Shown here: positions 8,676-17,990 of the stretch, piece after piece
How the letters are laid out: every line of letters starts with the position of its first letter
Numbering within the stretch: the stretch's first letter is position 1
NCBI GenBank assembly: GCA_001899635.1
Contig: MKVQ01000036.1
Span: forward strand, 1 to 64,000
Length of the DNA: 64,000 nt
Source of the DNA: Myxococcales bacterium 68-20
GTDB taxonomy: Bacteria > Myxococcota_A > Polyangia > Polyangiales > Polyangiaceae
Reading direction: 5' to 3'
The notes under the pieces: generated by a model
Seen by the model: the letters and a program-made list of their open reading frames with translations, nothing else
Databases searched by the model: none
Told to the model about the DNA's origin: nothing
Program-made: the position numbers and the translations under genes

Positions 8676-10571
8676 GAGCGGCGGACACGTCACGAGCAGC
8701 TCCTGCGCGACCCGACGATCGCCGAACATGACGAGCGCGCCGCCCGCGCCTGCACGCGCCATCGACGGCGCCGAACCCGCGCCGAGAACCTCGGTCGGGA
8801 AGAGGAAGTCGCCGGAGCTGACGGCGCCCACGACCTCGTCGCCCTTCACGAGCTCGAGCTCGCCGATGCCGACGAGGAGGAGCCCCGGGACCGCGTCGCC
8901 TTCGTTCACCACCACCTCGCCGGCGATGAGCGGGCGCATCGTCAGGCGGCCGACGATCTCCTCGCGGATCGAAGCGTCGAGCCGCTCGCCGAGCGGTCCG
9001 ATCGTGATCCCGACCAGCGTCTGCACGCGATCGGCCGCGGCGCGCAGATCTTCCTCGACCCACGGGATCGAGCGGAACGCATCGTCCACCGAGGAGTCCG
9101 ACCACGCCGCGAGCCGACCGCTCGCCGTCGCGCAGATGAGGCGAATGGGTACGCTCTCGTCCGTCGTGCCGCGGGCGCGCAGAACCGCGCCCTCCGTAAG
9201 GCGTACGGCAGGCGCATCGACGACCGTTGCCGCAACGTCGAACGATCCCGACAGGACATAGGCGAGCGCGAAGCTCCCGATCTCCTCGCCCTCGGCGAGC
9301 GTGTGGATCGCCGCTGCAGCGGCGAATTCGGTACGCGCGTCGTCCGGAAGATCCGCGAAGGCCTCGACGTCGTCGAGATCGAGCGGCGCCGCAGCCGTCT
9401 CCGCGATGGCGGCCGGCGGCAGCGCCGAGGTCGTCGCGACACTCGATTCCTCGGCAACGTCGGCCGGCGGAAGGACGCTCGGCGCCTGCTCCACGGCATG
9501 GGCCACCAATGCCTCCGGCTCGGGCGCCGCCGATTCGAGCGCTGGCGGCGCCGCGCTCCGCAGCTCCTCCGGCGGAGGCTCGTACGCTGCGATGTCCGGC
9601 ACCGCGACGTCGGCAGACGTCGTCTCTTCGGGCTCCGATGCCTGCGCGACGGCCAGCGGCGGCTCCGAGACCACGACCGGTCCGGACGCGACGACGGGCA
9701 CCGACGGCTTCGGCACCGGCGGCCGCGCGCGCGGCGGAAGCGGCGGCGGAGCCTTCGGCGGCGCCGGCGGCTTCGCGGAGACGTTCGGGCGCGACGGCTT
9801 GGCCGGAGGCGGGACCGCTGGCAGCGGGGCCGGCGGCGCAAACGGAAGCTCGCGCTCGTCGGTGGCCGGTCGAGAGAGCGCGTGCGGACGCACGCTCGTG
9901 ACGATCTCTTCTTCCTCCGGCTCGATCGCCGCGCCTGGTGGCGGCGGCGGCGGCGGCACCGGCGCGGGGGCGAGCTGTGACGACTGATCCGCCCAGGGAT
10001 CGAACATCCCCGCATGAACCTTCTCGGCAGGCGGAACCGACGTGGCGTTCGCACGCCCTTCATCGTCGGCGAGAGCTCCGGGCGCTACGGTCGCCATTCC
10101 CTCCGCGGCGAAGAGCGGCTCCGGGTTCGGAGGCGGCAGCGGCCCCGGCGGAGCAAATGTGGCCGCCGGAGGAACGGCGGTCGGGGCCATGTTCGCCCAC
10201 GGCGCGGGCGGCACGTCCTCGTCGAGCTCGATGGGCGTCTCGTCGGCGGGATTGCCGGCGCCACCTGCGCTTGCTGCCCCCACCCCGGAGGAGGCAGCGT
10301 CGTCGGCGCTCGCCATCCACTCCGTCAGCTCTGCAGCGTGTCTGGCGAGCTCGAGAGCGCGGTCGTCGTCGTTCGCATCGCCCGCGGCCTGAGCCGCACG
10401 GCGGAGCCAAACGAGCGCGTCGATCCGCTCGCCGCGCTTCCAAAGCGTCTCGGCAGTCTGGAGCCCCCAGACCACGTCCTCCGCATCCGTGTCCTTGGCA
10501 GGCGGGATCTCCAGCATTTCGCGAGTAAAAGAGCGGTCGAGGATCTCTGACGCCAAACGCGTCAGACCCAC
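8652..10571 (-). CDS. Large protein with C-terminal cNMP-binding-like domains
   Basis: 639 aa. Residues 1-85 are helical and TPR-like (WLRRAAQAAGD, RALELARHAAELTEW). Residues about 90-390 are a low-complexity Pro/Ala/Glu linker with runs of proline. The C-terminal about 240 residues hold two CRP-like beta-roll modules. The first is degenerate (EEIGSFALAYVLSGSFDV). The second has the classic pattern of a sensor of this fold (RPLIAGEVVVNEGDAVPGLLLVGIGELEL, split here at residues about 558-590). The phosphate-binding cassette residues are not obvious, so ligand binding may be lost. No signal peptide. It begins 6 bp after the PQQ-propeller gene. Confidence 0.75.
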   Translation of the reverse strand: MGLTRLASEILDRSFTREMLEIPPAKDTDAEDVVWGLQTAETLWKRGERIDALVWLRRAAQAAGDANDDDRALELARHAAELTEWMASADDAASSGVGAASAGGAGNPADETPIELDEDVPPAPWANMAPTAVPPAATFAPPGPLPPPNPEPLFAAEGMATVAPGALADDEGRANATSVPPAEKVHAGMFDPWADQSSQLAPAPVPPPPPPPGAAIEPEEEEIVTSVRPHALSRPATDERELPFAPPAPLPAVPPPAKPSRPNVSAKPPAPPKAPPPLPPRARPPVPKPSVPVVASGPVVVSEPPLAVAQASEPEETTSADVAVPDIAAYEPPPEELRSAAPPALESAAPEPEALVAHAVEQAPSVLPPADVAEESSVATTSALPPAAIAETAAAPLDLDDVEAFADLPDDARTEFAAAAAIHTLAEGEEIGSFALAYVLSGSFDVAATVVDAPAVRLTEGAVLRARGTTDESVPIRLICATASGRLAAWSDSSVDDAFRSIPWVEEDLRAAADRVQTLVGITIGPLGERLDASIREEIVGRLTMRPLIAGEVVVNEGDAVPGLLLVGIGELELVKGDEVVGAVSSGDFLFPTEVLGAGSAPSMARAGAGGALVMFGDRRVAQELLVTCPPLLEVFAGM

Positions 10572-10577
10572 GGTAGA

Positions 10578-11858
10578 TCACGGCAAAAGCAAAGTCACGG
10601 TACCGTCCTCCGAGGGAACGATCAGGCTCCCATCCGACAGCATGGAGAGAGGGCCGTCGACATCACCGCCGGTCTCGAAGCGCCACCGCAGAGCCCCGTC
10701 TGGCCCGACCGCGTAGACGGCGTCGTCCTGCGCCCCGAAGTACAGCACTCCGTCCTCGTCCTCGAGGGGACCGCCATGGATCCCGAACTCGCGCGCTCCG
10801 GTGCCCTGGACGGCGAACGCACCGACCACGGCGCCGTCCGGGCTCAGCCGCACGACGCGTGGAGCAGGACCGTAGGTGCCGGCGAGGACGTCGCCGTTCC
10901 TTGCGAGCGAGAGCGCGCCCCGAACGAAGCCGCCAACGGCCGTCCGCCACAAGATGTGGCCTCGAGCGTCGAGCTTGACCACGTCGGCGGCGTCGGTCCC
11001 GACATGGATCGATCCGTCGTCGCCGATGACCGGTCCGCCATCGACGTCGGCGCCGAGATCGACCGTCCACGCAAGGACGCCGCCTGCCGCCAGCGCGTGG
11101 ACGTGATTGTCCTGCGAACCCACGATCACGAGGCCGTCGTCGGTGATCGCTGGCGCGGTGAACACCTTCCCCTTGGCCGTGAAGCGCCAGGCCAGATCTC
11201 CACCCAGACGTGCAGAATACACATTCTTGCCGGCGGTGAAGACGATCGTTCCGTCTTTGCCGAAGGCCGGCCCCGTGTCCGCCTCACCGTCGGTCTCGAG
11301 GCGGAACACCGTCTCTCCCTTCGGCGAGAGCGCGAACAGCTTCTTCGCGTCCGTGCCGACGTAGATCGTGCCGTCATCGTGGACGAGCGGCGTCGCGTAC
11401 GCGCGGTCGCCGAGCGCGACCGACCAGCGGCGCGCTCCGTCCACGCGCGAGAGCGCGACGATGCTCCCGCCGAGTGTCGCGATGTAGAGCGTCGACTCGT
11501 CCGGCGAGGTCGTCACTTGAGCGGTGACGGGTCCGTCGACACGTGCGCGCCAGCCGATGTCGGGCGAGCGCGGGCCACGCGCCGCGGTGCGATGCGTGCG
11601 CCGCGGACCGCCGTGGAGCATGCGCGGAGCTCCCGGCGGAACGTCGGCCTTCGGCGGAGGCGACGGACCGCGGAGCGGAGCATCGAAGGGCGCGGCTCCG
11701 TCCCTCGACGACGGGGCCGGCGCCTTCCCCTGCGTCGTCGTCACGACCGGCCGCGACGAGCGTCGCGCGACGACCGCCGCCACGACGACGGTGACGAGCA
11801 CGGCAATCGGGACGGCGCGAAGGAGGGGTCTGGAGAGACGACGGGGACGCGCTCCCAT
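10578..11858 (-). CDS. Membrane-anchored PQQ-type beta-propeller protein
   Basis: 426 aa. One transmembrane segment (about residues 14-32) precedes a Pro/Ala linker and a beta-propeller with at least seven PQQ-like repeats. Each repeat has the form DGTIYVGTDAKKLFAL / GSIHVGTDAADVVKL, with a Gly-Asp-Gly turn. Repeats of this kind occur in BamB and in quinoprotein dehydrogenases. No quinone-binding residues or partner dehydrogenase are evident, so a scaffold or outer-membrane assembly role is more likely. It is co-transcribed with the cNMP-binding-like gene (6-bp gap) and the small gene upstream (46-bp gap). Confidence 0.85.
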   Translation of the reverse strand: MGARPRRLSRPLLRAVPIAVLVTVVVAAVVARRSSRPVVTTTQGKAPAPSSRDGAAPFDAPLRGPSPPPKADVPPGAPRMLHGGPRRTHRTAARGPRSPDIGWRARVDGPVTAQVTTSPDESTLYIATLGGSIVALSRVDGARRWSVALGDRAYATPLVHDDGTIYVGTDAKKLFALSPKGETVFRLETDGEADTGPAFGKDGTIVFTAGKNVYSARLGGDLAWRFTAKGKVFTAPAITDDGLVIVGSQDNHVHALAAGGVLAWTVDLGADVDGGPVIGDDGSIHVGTDAADVVKLDARGHILWRTAVGGFVRGALSLARNGDVLAGTYGPAPRVVRLSPDGAVVGAFAVQGTGAREFGIHGGPLEDEDGVLYFGAQDDAVYAVGPDGALRWRFETGGDVDGPLSMLSDGSLIVPSEDGTVTLLLP

Positions 11859-11904
11859 CGCTCACCTCGCGTGCGGGCTCACGATGTGTCCGCTATTGCG
11901 GCCT

Positions 11905-12207
11905 CTAGCGCTTACGCTGGGTGGCGCGGAGTCGCCGCTCGGACTGACGTGCCTCGGCAACGCCGATGGCATGCGGCGCCTCACCGGGCATGCGACGCGC
12001 GAGCCACCCGATCAACGTGAGCCCCGCGGTACGCGTGGTCTCCGGCATCTGCGGTTCGCGAATGAGGCGGGTGATGTCGCTGATGAGGCGCGCGCGTTCG
12101 CCCTCGTCCGGCACGTGCGGGTCGGTACAGAACGACCCTTCGCGAGTGGCTCCCCGTGCGTAGATGGCTTCGATCGTGAGCTCAGAAGCTTTGCGCGAAG
12201 AAGGCAC
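11905..12207 (-). CDS. Small hypothetical protein
   Basis: 100 aa if it begins at the GTG at 12207. The frame stays open for another 125 codons upstream but that part is not protein-like. The region from SELTIEAIYARG to TLIGWLARRM has the balanced hydrophobic pattern of a folded helical protein, followed by a basic tail (RRLRATQRKR). No known motif, no signal peptide, and no clear ribosome binding site, so the exact start is uncertain. Upstream neighbour of the PQQ-propeller gene on the same strand. Function unknown. Confidence 0.5.
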   Translation of the reverse strand: MPSSRKASELTIEAIYARGATREGSFCTDPHVPDEGERARLISDITRLIREPQMPETTRTAGLTLIGWLARRMPGEAPHAIGVAEARQSERRLRATQRKR

Positions 12208-12655
12208 GAGAGAACGTGAGTGTACCCGTTTCTCTCCGCTCGTCGAATTTGCCGTAGGCCTCAATGCGCCTCCTCCTCTCCTCGCCACCGCTCGCCACCG
12301 CCTGTCGCTATGGGAGTCGCCGCCAGGAGCTCCCTGCCCTCGATGAGGGCTACCCTTCTCGTCTCGCGCTACGCACCACACACACACGCCGGTTGGATGT
12401 GCTTCGACGGAGTCGCTCCCCGCGATCCCTCGACGCAAAGCCAGGAGCGGCCGGAATAGCGCAACCATCCTTCGGCGCAAGCGGGATCGGGTCGTTTTTT
12501 CTTGACGACGCGACTTTCGTTGGTCTGCTTCCTGCACACCCGGCCGGGAGCTCGAGCTTCGCGAGGTTTTCTCGCGGGTTGGCACGATTCACGCCAACCC
12601 GCGTCGTGCCGGGGTCGGGCAGCCGGTCGCGGCCTATGCCAGCGGGCACACGGCC
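12208..12655. other. Intergenic region, no gene seen
   Basis: About 450 bp between two minus-strand genes. All frames have arbitrary composition. A short direct repeat (CTCGCCACCG, twice, near 12280-12298) is present. It should contain the promoter of the 11905-12207 gene. I see nothing else. Confidence 0.4.
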
Positions 12656-13108
12656 TCAGCGGGCATCGAGCGTCCGGCAGCTCCGGCCGATCTCGACGCG
12701 CTTCATCCCTCGCGTGACGTTGACCTTCACCAGCGACTCCCCGTTCGCATCGAGGAGCCAGACGGTCTGGTTACCGTCCGCATTGCGCGGCCCTTCGATG
12801 GTCGCGGTCGGCGCCATCGTTCGCTTGTCTGCGCCCTTTGCCGTCGGGTCCTCCGCGAACACGACGGTCACGGCGTCGGCGCACCCGTTGTGGACGTCGA
12901 AGGGCTTCCGCTTCTTCGGCTCGGGAGCGGGCGCCGCCGGCGCTTCGGGAGCCGCCGCCGTCGCCGGAGGAGCCTCGGTGGACGCCGCCGGGGTGGCCGG
13001 CGAGGCGGGCGGCTCCTTGCCTCCGCAGGCGAGGGCGAGCGAAGCGACCATCAGAGCAGCGAGACCACGACGACCAAGCGGCCCGACCGAGCGCGAACGA
13101 AGCTTCAT
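12656..13108 (-). CDS. Small lipoprotein with Ala/Pro-rich linker
   Basis: 150 aa from the ATG at 13108, two codons after an upstream in-frame ATG. The later one gives the better signal peptide, with lipobox ALACGG (Cys28). An Ala/Pro/Glu linker (about 30-68) leads to a compact domain of about 80 residues with two cysteines (NGCADAV and GRSCRTL) that could form a disulfide. No known family. It lies 74 bp downstream of the first GH13 gene on the same strand. Confidence 0.7.
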   Translation of the reverse strand: MKLRSRSVGPLGRRGLAALMVASLALACGGKEPPASPATPAASTEAPPATAAAPEAPAAPAPEPKKRKPFDVHNGCADAVTVVFAEDPTAKGADKRTMAPTATIEGPRNADGNQTVWLLDANGESLVKVNVTRGMKRVEIGRSCRTLDAR

Positions 13109-13182
13109 CGCGGGCGAGCGTATCACTCACTTCGTGCTCGAGGGGTGACGCCCTCGAGCTCACGGGCATGGCTCCGCTCGGC

Positions 13183-15285
13183 CTATTTGACGACGAAGAC
13201 CCGCGTCTGTCGTGCGGGGACGGTGACGGTGGGCCCGTTCGCGCTCTGCGCGCTGACGAGATCCTCGAGCGGGCCGGCGGGGAGGCCGGAGACCGGCTTC
13301 GGCGCGTCGCTCCGGTTGATGGCGACGTAGACCGTGTCGCCCGTGGTCGCGCGCACGTACGTCCAGGTGTCCTTGTCCGAGCTCAACGTCTGACGCGTGC
13401 CCCGTCGGAGCGCGGGGTGCTTGCTGCGGATGTCGGCGAGCTTCTTGATTCGATCCCGGAGGAAGGTCTGATTCGAGTTCAGCCCGCTCCACTGCATGAA
13501 GCGGCGGTTGTCCGGATCGCCGGCACCGGGGAGACCGATCTCGTCGCCGTAGTAGACGAGCGGCGCACCGCGGTTGGTGAACAGGATCGCGAAGCCGTTG
13601 GCGAGCCGCTCGTACGCCTCGAGCTCGCCGACCGCGCCGGGCTGGTTCTGCCATGCGCGGTCCTTGCCGTCCGCCCCCTGGTCGTCGCCCCAGATGCGGT
13701 TGTTCGCGGCGAGGTGGATCGCGCGCGGGAGATCGTGGTTGCCGACGAACGTGCTCATCACGGCGTTGGCACCGTAGAAGTAGTCGTTCGAGTCCATGAA
13801 CGCCGCGAGGTCGCTCATACTCCGCGTGCGCATGAGCGCCGCCTCGACGATGTGCCGGCGAAGCGGGAAGTCGAACTGCCCGTCGAGCTTCGTCGCCGGA
13901 TCGATGTACTGCTTGAGGAGATCGCGATTCCCGAAGTCGTAGGTCTCGCCGACCATGTAGAAGCGCTGCTGCGGCGTCTGCTTGGCGGTGACGTCCGTCT
14001 TGATCTTCGCGCGCAGCTCCGTGAGCCACGAGATGTCGACGTGCTTGATCGCGTCGGCGCGGAAGCCGTCGACCCCGATGCCGGACGCGTCCTGCGTCTT
14101 CGTGATCCACGCGACGGCGTTCGCGACCGACCAGGAGCGGGCGGCGGCGTTCGTGTAGTTCCAGTGCGGAAGGTAGTCCGTGAACCAGCAGCGCTCCGCG
14201 TCCGTCTCCCACTTGCAGAACTGACCGCCGCAGACGCAGTCGGGCGAGCCGTTCTTGCTGTTCGGCCAGAACCAGTCGTTGTGCTGCTGGTAGACCGTCG
14301 ACGACGAGTGCACGTGCACCATCGCGTAGTCGAAGAGCACCTTCAGGCCCTTCGCGTGCGCAGACGACACGAGCGTCTTCAGATCGTCGAACGAGCCGAA
14401 GCACGACTCGTGGGAGAGCGACGTGGGATCGTTCGGCGTGTCGAGCTTCGGCCAGTAGCCGTGGTAGCCGGAGTACCGCTTGTCGTCGCCACCGACGCCG
14501 CGACCGGCGACGGCCGGATTGTCGAACGGCACCGTGATCCAGAGCGTGTTGACGCCGAGATCATTGAAGTAGCCCGCATTGATCTTCTGCGTGACGCCCG
14601 CCCAGTCGCCGCCCTGGTAATCGGCGATTGCTCCGCTCACGCCATTCACGCGGCACGCGGCGTCGAGCGACGTGTTGCCGTTGAAGAAGCGGTCGACGAA
14701 GACGAAGTAGATGACCGAGTCGCGCCAGTCGAACACGCCGGGCGGGAGCTGACCTTCCTCCTCGCAGAGGGCGGGCTCGCACGTCTTGCCGGCGAACGTG
14801 TTGTTCGTGTTGTCGTTGGCGTCGGTGATCGTCGGCTGCGCCGGGTCGACCTTCCACTCGCCGTCGACGACGAACTTGTATTGGATGGGCGTCGAGAGCG
14901 GGATCTGGATGTCGGCGCTCCAGACGTTGCCCTTCCTCACCATCGGCTTGCCGACCTCCCATGTGCCGGGGCCGCCGAAGTCGCCGCGCAGCTCCACGGA
15001 GGTCTCGCTGCCGGCGGGATACGTGATCGTGTGCTCGCATCGCTTCAGCTCCGCGGGGCACTCGACCTTGCCGGGGCCCTGCCCGTACCCGTAGGGATCG
15101 CTCGAGCCGCTGCCCGGATTGAACGTCGACGGATCGGGCGGCTGCCCATAGTCACGGTTCTCGACGTCGGAGCTTCCGCATGCGGCCGACGCGGCGGCGA
15201 GCACACCGGCGAGCGCGGAGACGGCGGCGAAGCCTCGTGCTTCTTTACGAAATCGCGCGGAGAAGCTCGTGAGGAAGGGCGGCAT
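13183..15285 (-). CDS. GH13 alpha-amylase lipoprotein (copy 1)
   Basis: 700 aa with a lipobox (AASAACGS, Cys36). Residues about 75-165 form a CBM20/CBM48-like starch-binding domain, then the GH13 barrel follows. Catalytic residues are Asp411 (GFRADA), Glu447 (MVGET) and the NHD motif at 516-518. Conserved region I is altered: DYAMVH at 319-324 has Val where the family has the Asn of DVVPNH. A four-Cys insert (Cys350, 352, 357, 366) is shared with copy 2. The C-terminal beta-sandwich domain is present. It should cleave alpha-1,4-glucans at the cell surface. It is 157 bp downstream of copy 2 on the same strand. Confidence 0.9.
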   Translation of the reverse strand: MPPFLTSFSARFRKEARGFAAVSALAGVLAAASAACGSSDVENRDYGQPPDPSTFNPGSGSSDPYGYGQGPGKVECPAELKRCEHTITYPAGSETSVELRGDFGGPGTWEVGKPMVRKGNVWSADIQIPLSTPIQYKFVVDGEWKVDPAQPTITDANDNTNNTFAGKTCEPALCEEEGQLPPGVFDWRDSVIYFVFVDRFFNGNTSLDAACRVNGVSGAIADYQGGDWAGVTQKINAGYFNDLGVNTLWITVPFDNPAVAGRGVGGDDKRYSGYHGYWPKLDTPNDPTSLSHESCFGSFDDLKTLVSSAHAKGLKVLFDYAMVHVHSSSTVYQQHNDWFWPNSKNGSPDCVCGGQFCKWETDAERCWFTDYLPHWNYTNAAARSWSVANAVAWITKTQDASGIGVDGFRADAIKHVDISWLTELRAKIKTDVTAKQTPQQRFYMVGETYDFGNRDLLKQYIDPATKLDGQFDFPLRRHIVEAALMRTRSMSDLAAFMDSNDYFYGANAVMSTFVGNHDLPRAIHLAANNRIWGDDQGADGKDRAWQNQPGAVGELEAYERLANGFAILFTNRGAPLVYYGDEIGLPGAGDPDNRRFMQWSGLNSNQTFLRDRIKKLADIRSKHPALRRGTRQTLSSDKDTWTYVRATTGDTVYVAINRSDAPKPVSGLPAGPLEDLVSAQSANGPTVTVPARQTRVFVVK

Positions 15286-15442
15286 GGGATTTTGCGTGCG
15301 CCCTCGCGTGCACGTCCGAGTCGAGAGCGGGCCGTAAGGGTGGCTCAGGATGGCGGAAGGTCGAGATTTGTCAACTCATGCCTGAGTTACGGATGCGTCT
15401 CGGCCCCGGCCCTTCCGCACTCGAGCCCGGAGCGCCGCCCAG

Positions 15443-17620
15443 TCACTTCGCGCAGGAGGAATCGGCCGCCACGTAGACGTGAATGCCGAACGGCTCCGCC
15501 GGGACACGGAGCACCTTCGACGAGACGTCGAGGCGCGTTCGCGTGACGACGTCGAAGAGCTCCGGGGGCGTCGCCTCCGGAAGCGGGACGTCGATCGGAC
15601 CGGTCGGCCGGCGAACGAGCGCGACGATGGCCATGTCCTTCGATCCTTCCTCGCCAGACGACGGCTCCCGCTCGATCTCGCGCGCGAAGACGAAGCGCTC
15701 GGCATCGGCGATGAGCGTCGTCAGGCCGCCGCGTCGCAAGGCGCGCGAGCGCGCCCGGGCGCGGCCGATCCTGCGGGCCAGCTCGCGCGTCTCGATCTGG
15801 GCTTCGATCAACGCATCCTCGGCGGGCATCACCCGGCGACAGTCGGGATCGCTCCTCCCCGCGAGGCCGACCTCGTCGCCGTAGTACAGGACCGGAGCGC
15901 CGGGCAACGTGAGCACCGATGCGAGCGCGACGCGTTGCTTCGCGTAGACCGTGGGATCGATCGGCTGCGGCGGTGCAGACCACGTGTCGCCGCCGTCGTT
16001 GCCGGCGCTCACCGAGGCGAAGCGCGAGACGTCGTGGTTGCCGATCATCAGGCCCATGACCGCGCCCGCGCCTTCCCACGCCGCTTCGCCGGCGCGGAAG
16101 CTCGCGTCGATCGACGACAGCGGCGCCGTCTCGAGCGCGATCGCCTCGCGGATCGTCCACATCAGCGGGAAGTGGAAGCTGCCGTCGAGGCCGTACGGCC
16201 CGAGGTCGTGGCGGAGGCTCTGGTAGTTGCCGGGTCCGGTGAAGTTTTCACCGAGGACGTAGAGCGCGTGACCTGGATGCGCGTAGCGGCGCCGCGCTGC
16301 CGTCGCGATACGCCGGGTCGCGGAGCGCGGCATCATCGGGACGGCATCGATCCGGATCCCGTCGGCGTCCCAGCGGTCGAACCACCAGAGCACGTCGTCG
16401 GTCGCCGCGCGCGCAGCCTCGTCGTTCGCCCAGTCGAGATCGGGAAGGTAGGGCGCGAACCGGCACGTCTTGATGTGCGTGGCCCAGTCGCACGAGCCTT
16501 GTCCGCACAGGCAGTCCTGTCCGAACCAGTCCGCATGCTCCGCCACCCACGGATGCTGCTCGTGAACGTGGTTCGGGACGACGTCGAAGAGGACGCGGAT
16601 GCCCCGCGCATGCGCCGCGCCGACGAAGGTGTCGAGCTCCGCTTCGGTCGCGAACCGCGGGTCGAGCGCGCGCGACGCGATCGGCCAGTAGCCGTGGTAG
16701 CTCGAGTACGGGCGGCCGTCGTTGCCGGGGAACTCGCCGATCGGGTTCGCGTAGAGAGGCGAGAGCCAGATCGCGGTCGCCCCGAGCGCCTCGATCTCGC
16801 CGCTCTCGAGCGCCTGGCGCACGCCCGCGAGCGTCCCACCGGCGCGGGCCGACGGCGAGGGCGGAGGCGCGAGGGGACCACCGTCGCCGCGAAAGCGATC
16901 GAGCACGACCTGGTAGACGATCGCGTCGCGGGGATCCCACGGCTCGCCGCTCCCCGAGGTAACGTCGATCCACACGGTCGCGCGGGCGTCCTCGGCGACG
17001 ACCCCGGACGCGTCGCGAGCCTCGATCTTGTACGTGTACTTTCCACGCTGCAGGTCGGACGCCTCGAACGTCAGCGTCCCCCGCGAAGCATCGACCGCCG
17101 CCACGCCGAGCGTCGAGCCGTCGCGCCCTCGGGCGACGATGCTCGAAGGATCGATCGGTCGCCCGCTGCGCGCAGAGACGAACGTCGCGCGGACGGTCGC
17201 CTTCCCAGCGGCGGTAGTCTCGACGCCGTCGACGCGCAGTGAAGGACGCTCGCAGTCCGCGACGGTCGCCACGGTCACCTCGTGACCGTCGTGCTCTCCG
17301 GTCATCGGCTCGTTCTCGTCGGCGAGCCAGACGCCGTCCTCGACGATCGCGTAGGCGTGCTCCCCCGGCGGCGCGGCGACCGCGGCGACCCGCCAGCCGT
17401 CCTCGCGCTTCTGTAGAGCGAGCCCGGGCCGCTTCCACCCGTCCCAGTCGCCGACGACCTCGACGTGAGCCTCGGCGCTCGCAGGCTTGTGCCAGATCCG
17501 CAGGCCGCAGGTGCGCACTGCCCGGCTCGCCGGCGGAGCGTCTTCCGAGCACGCCGCTCCGCCGGCGCCGATCAGCGCGGCCAGGAGGGCGATGCAGAGC
17601 ACGGCAGTGGCTCGGGCCAC
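15443..17620 (-). CDS. GH13 alpha-amylase lipoprotein (copy 2)
   Basis: 725 aa with a lipobox (GAGGAACSE, Cys24). Residues about 35-120 and 125-220 are two beta-sandwich domains: a glycogen-binding (CBM48/E-set)-like one, then an Ig-like one. The GH13 barrel starts near 228. The motifs are all intact: DVVPNH (345-350), IRIDAV with nucleophile Asp424, LGEN with acid/base Glu457, and IGNHD. A Cys-rich insert (Cys369, 371, 376, 385) has exactly the spacing found in copy 1. It is a surface-anchored enzyme for starch or glycogen. Overall it is paralogous to the neighbour but diverged, especially at the N terminus. Confidence 0.9.
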   Translation of the reverse strand: MARATAVLCIALLAALIGAGGAACSEDAPPASRAVRTCGLRIWHKPASAEAHVEVVGDWDGWKRPGLALQKREDGWRVAAVAAPPGEHAYAIVEDGVWLADENEPMTGEHDGHEVTVATVADCERPSLRVDGVETTAAGKATVRATFVSARSGRPIDPSSIVARGRDGSTLGVAAVDASRGTLTFEASDLQRGKYTYKIEARDASGVVAEDARATVWIDVTSGSGEPWDPRDAIVYQVVLDRFRGDGGPLAPPPSPSARAGGTLAGVRQALESGEIEALGATAIWLSPLYANPIGEFPGNDGRPYSSYHGYWPIASRALDPRFATEAELDTFVGAAHARGIRVLFDVVPNHVHEQHPWVAEHADWFGQDCLCGQGSCDWATHIKTCRFAPYLPDLDWANDEAARAATDDVLWWFDRWDADGIRIDAVPMMPRSATRRIATAARRRYAHPGHALYVLGENFTGPGNYQSLRHDLGPYGLDGSFHFPLMWTIREAIALETAPLSSIDASFRAGEAAWEGAGAVMGLMIGNHDVSRFASVSAGNDGGDTWSAPPQPIDPTVYAKQRVALASVLTLPGAPVLYYGDEVGLAGRSDPDCRRVMPAEDALIEAQIETRELARRIGRARARSRALRRGGLTTLIADAERFVFAREIEREPSSGEEGSKDMAIVALVRRPTGPIDVPLPEATPPELFDVVTRTRLDVSSKVLRVPAEPFGIHVYVAADSSCAK

Positions 17621-17669
17621 CGCGACGTACTAGCTGGCGATCCCACGCCGCGCAACGAGACGAGCGGCT

Positions 17670-17990
17670 CTATCGAGCCATGCCGAGCCTGTGGAGCAGC
17701 CGCGAGTAGCGCGTTGCCTTCCGCTGGTACGCGCGGAGGATCAACGTCGCGATCGCGAGGCCTCCGAGAGCCAGGAGCCCGGCGATGAGCGGCTTCGCGC
17801 GGGTGCGGAGCGGACGGACGGCCCTGGCCATCCGGCTCTTCCGTTCTTTCGCCGCCGGATGATCGGGCGCGAGCGTCAGCGGCGCCTCGTATTCCTCGAT
17901 GAAGAGGTCCTCGACGAGCACCTCGACCTGCTCGTTCGTAGGCTGTCCTCCCTCGGTGGAAGCAGGCTCCCTCGGTTCGTTGATGCTCAT
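17670..17990 (-). CDS. Small single-helix membrane protein
   Basis: 106 aa from the ATG at 17990, with GGAG 8 nt upstream. An acidic N-terminal half (QVEVLVEDLFIEEYEAPL) is followed by a basic patch and one transmembrane helix (about 70-88, LIAGLLALGGLAIATLIL), ending in a basic tail. The topology should place the acidic part in the cytoplasm. Function unknown. It overlaps the 63-aa ORF upstream by four bases (ATGA), and copy 2 of the amylase follows 49 bp downstream. Confidence 0.65.
   Translation of the reverse strand: MSINEPREPASTEGGQPTNEQVEVLVEDLFIEEYEAPLTLAPDHPAAKERKSRMARAVRPLRTRAKPLIAGLLALGGLAIATLILRAYQRKATRYSRLLHRLGMAR

Noticed and set aside
9938-9965. GGC-repeat tract
   Set aside because: It encodes a run of prolines in the linker of the cNMP-like protein; normal for such linkers.
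12838-15546. 902-aa plus-strand ORF
   Set aside because: Antisense to the GH13 gene (13183-15285), whose domains, catalytic residues and signal peptide are clear. Long antisense frames are expected at this GC content.
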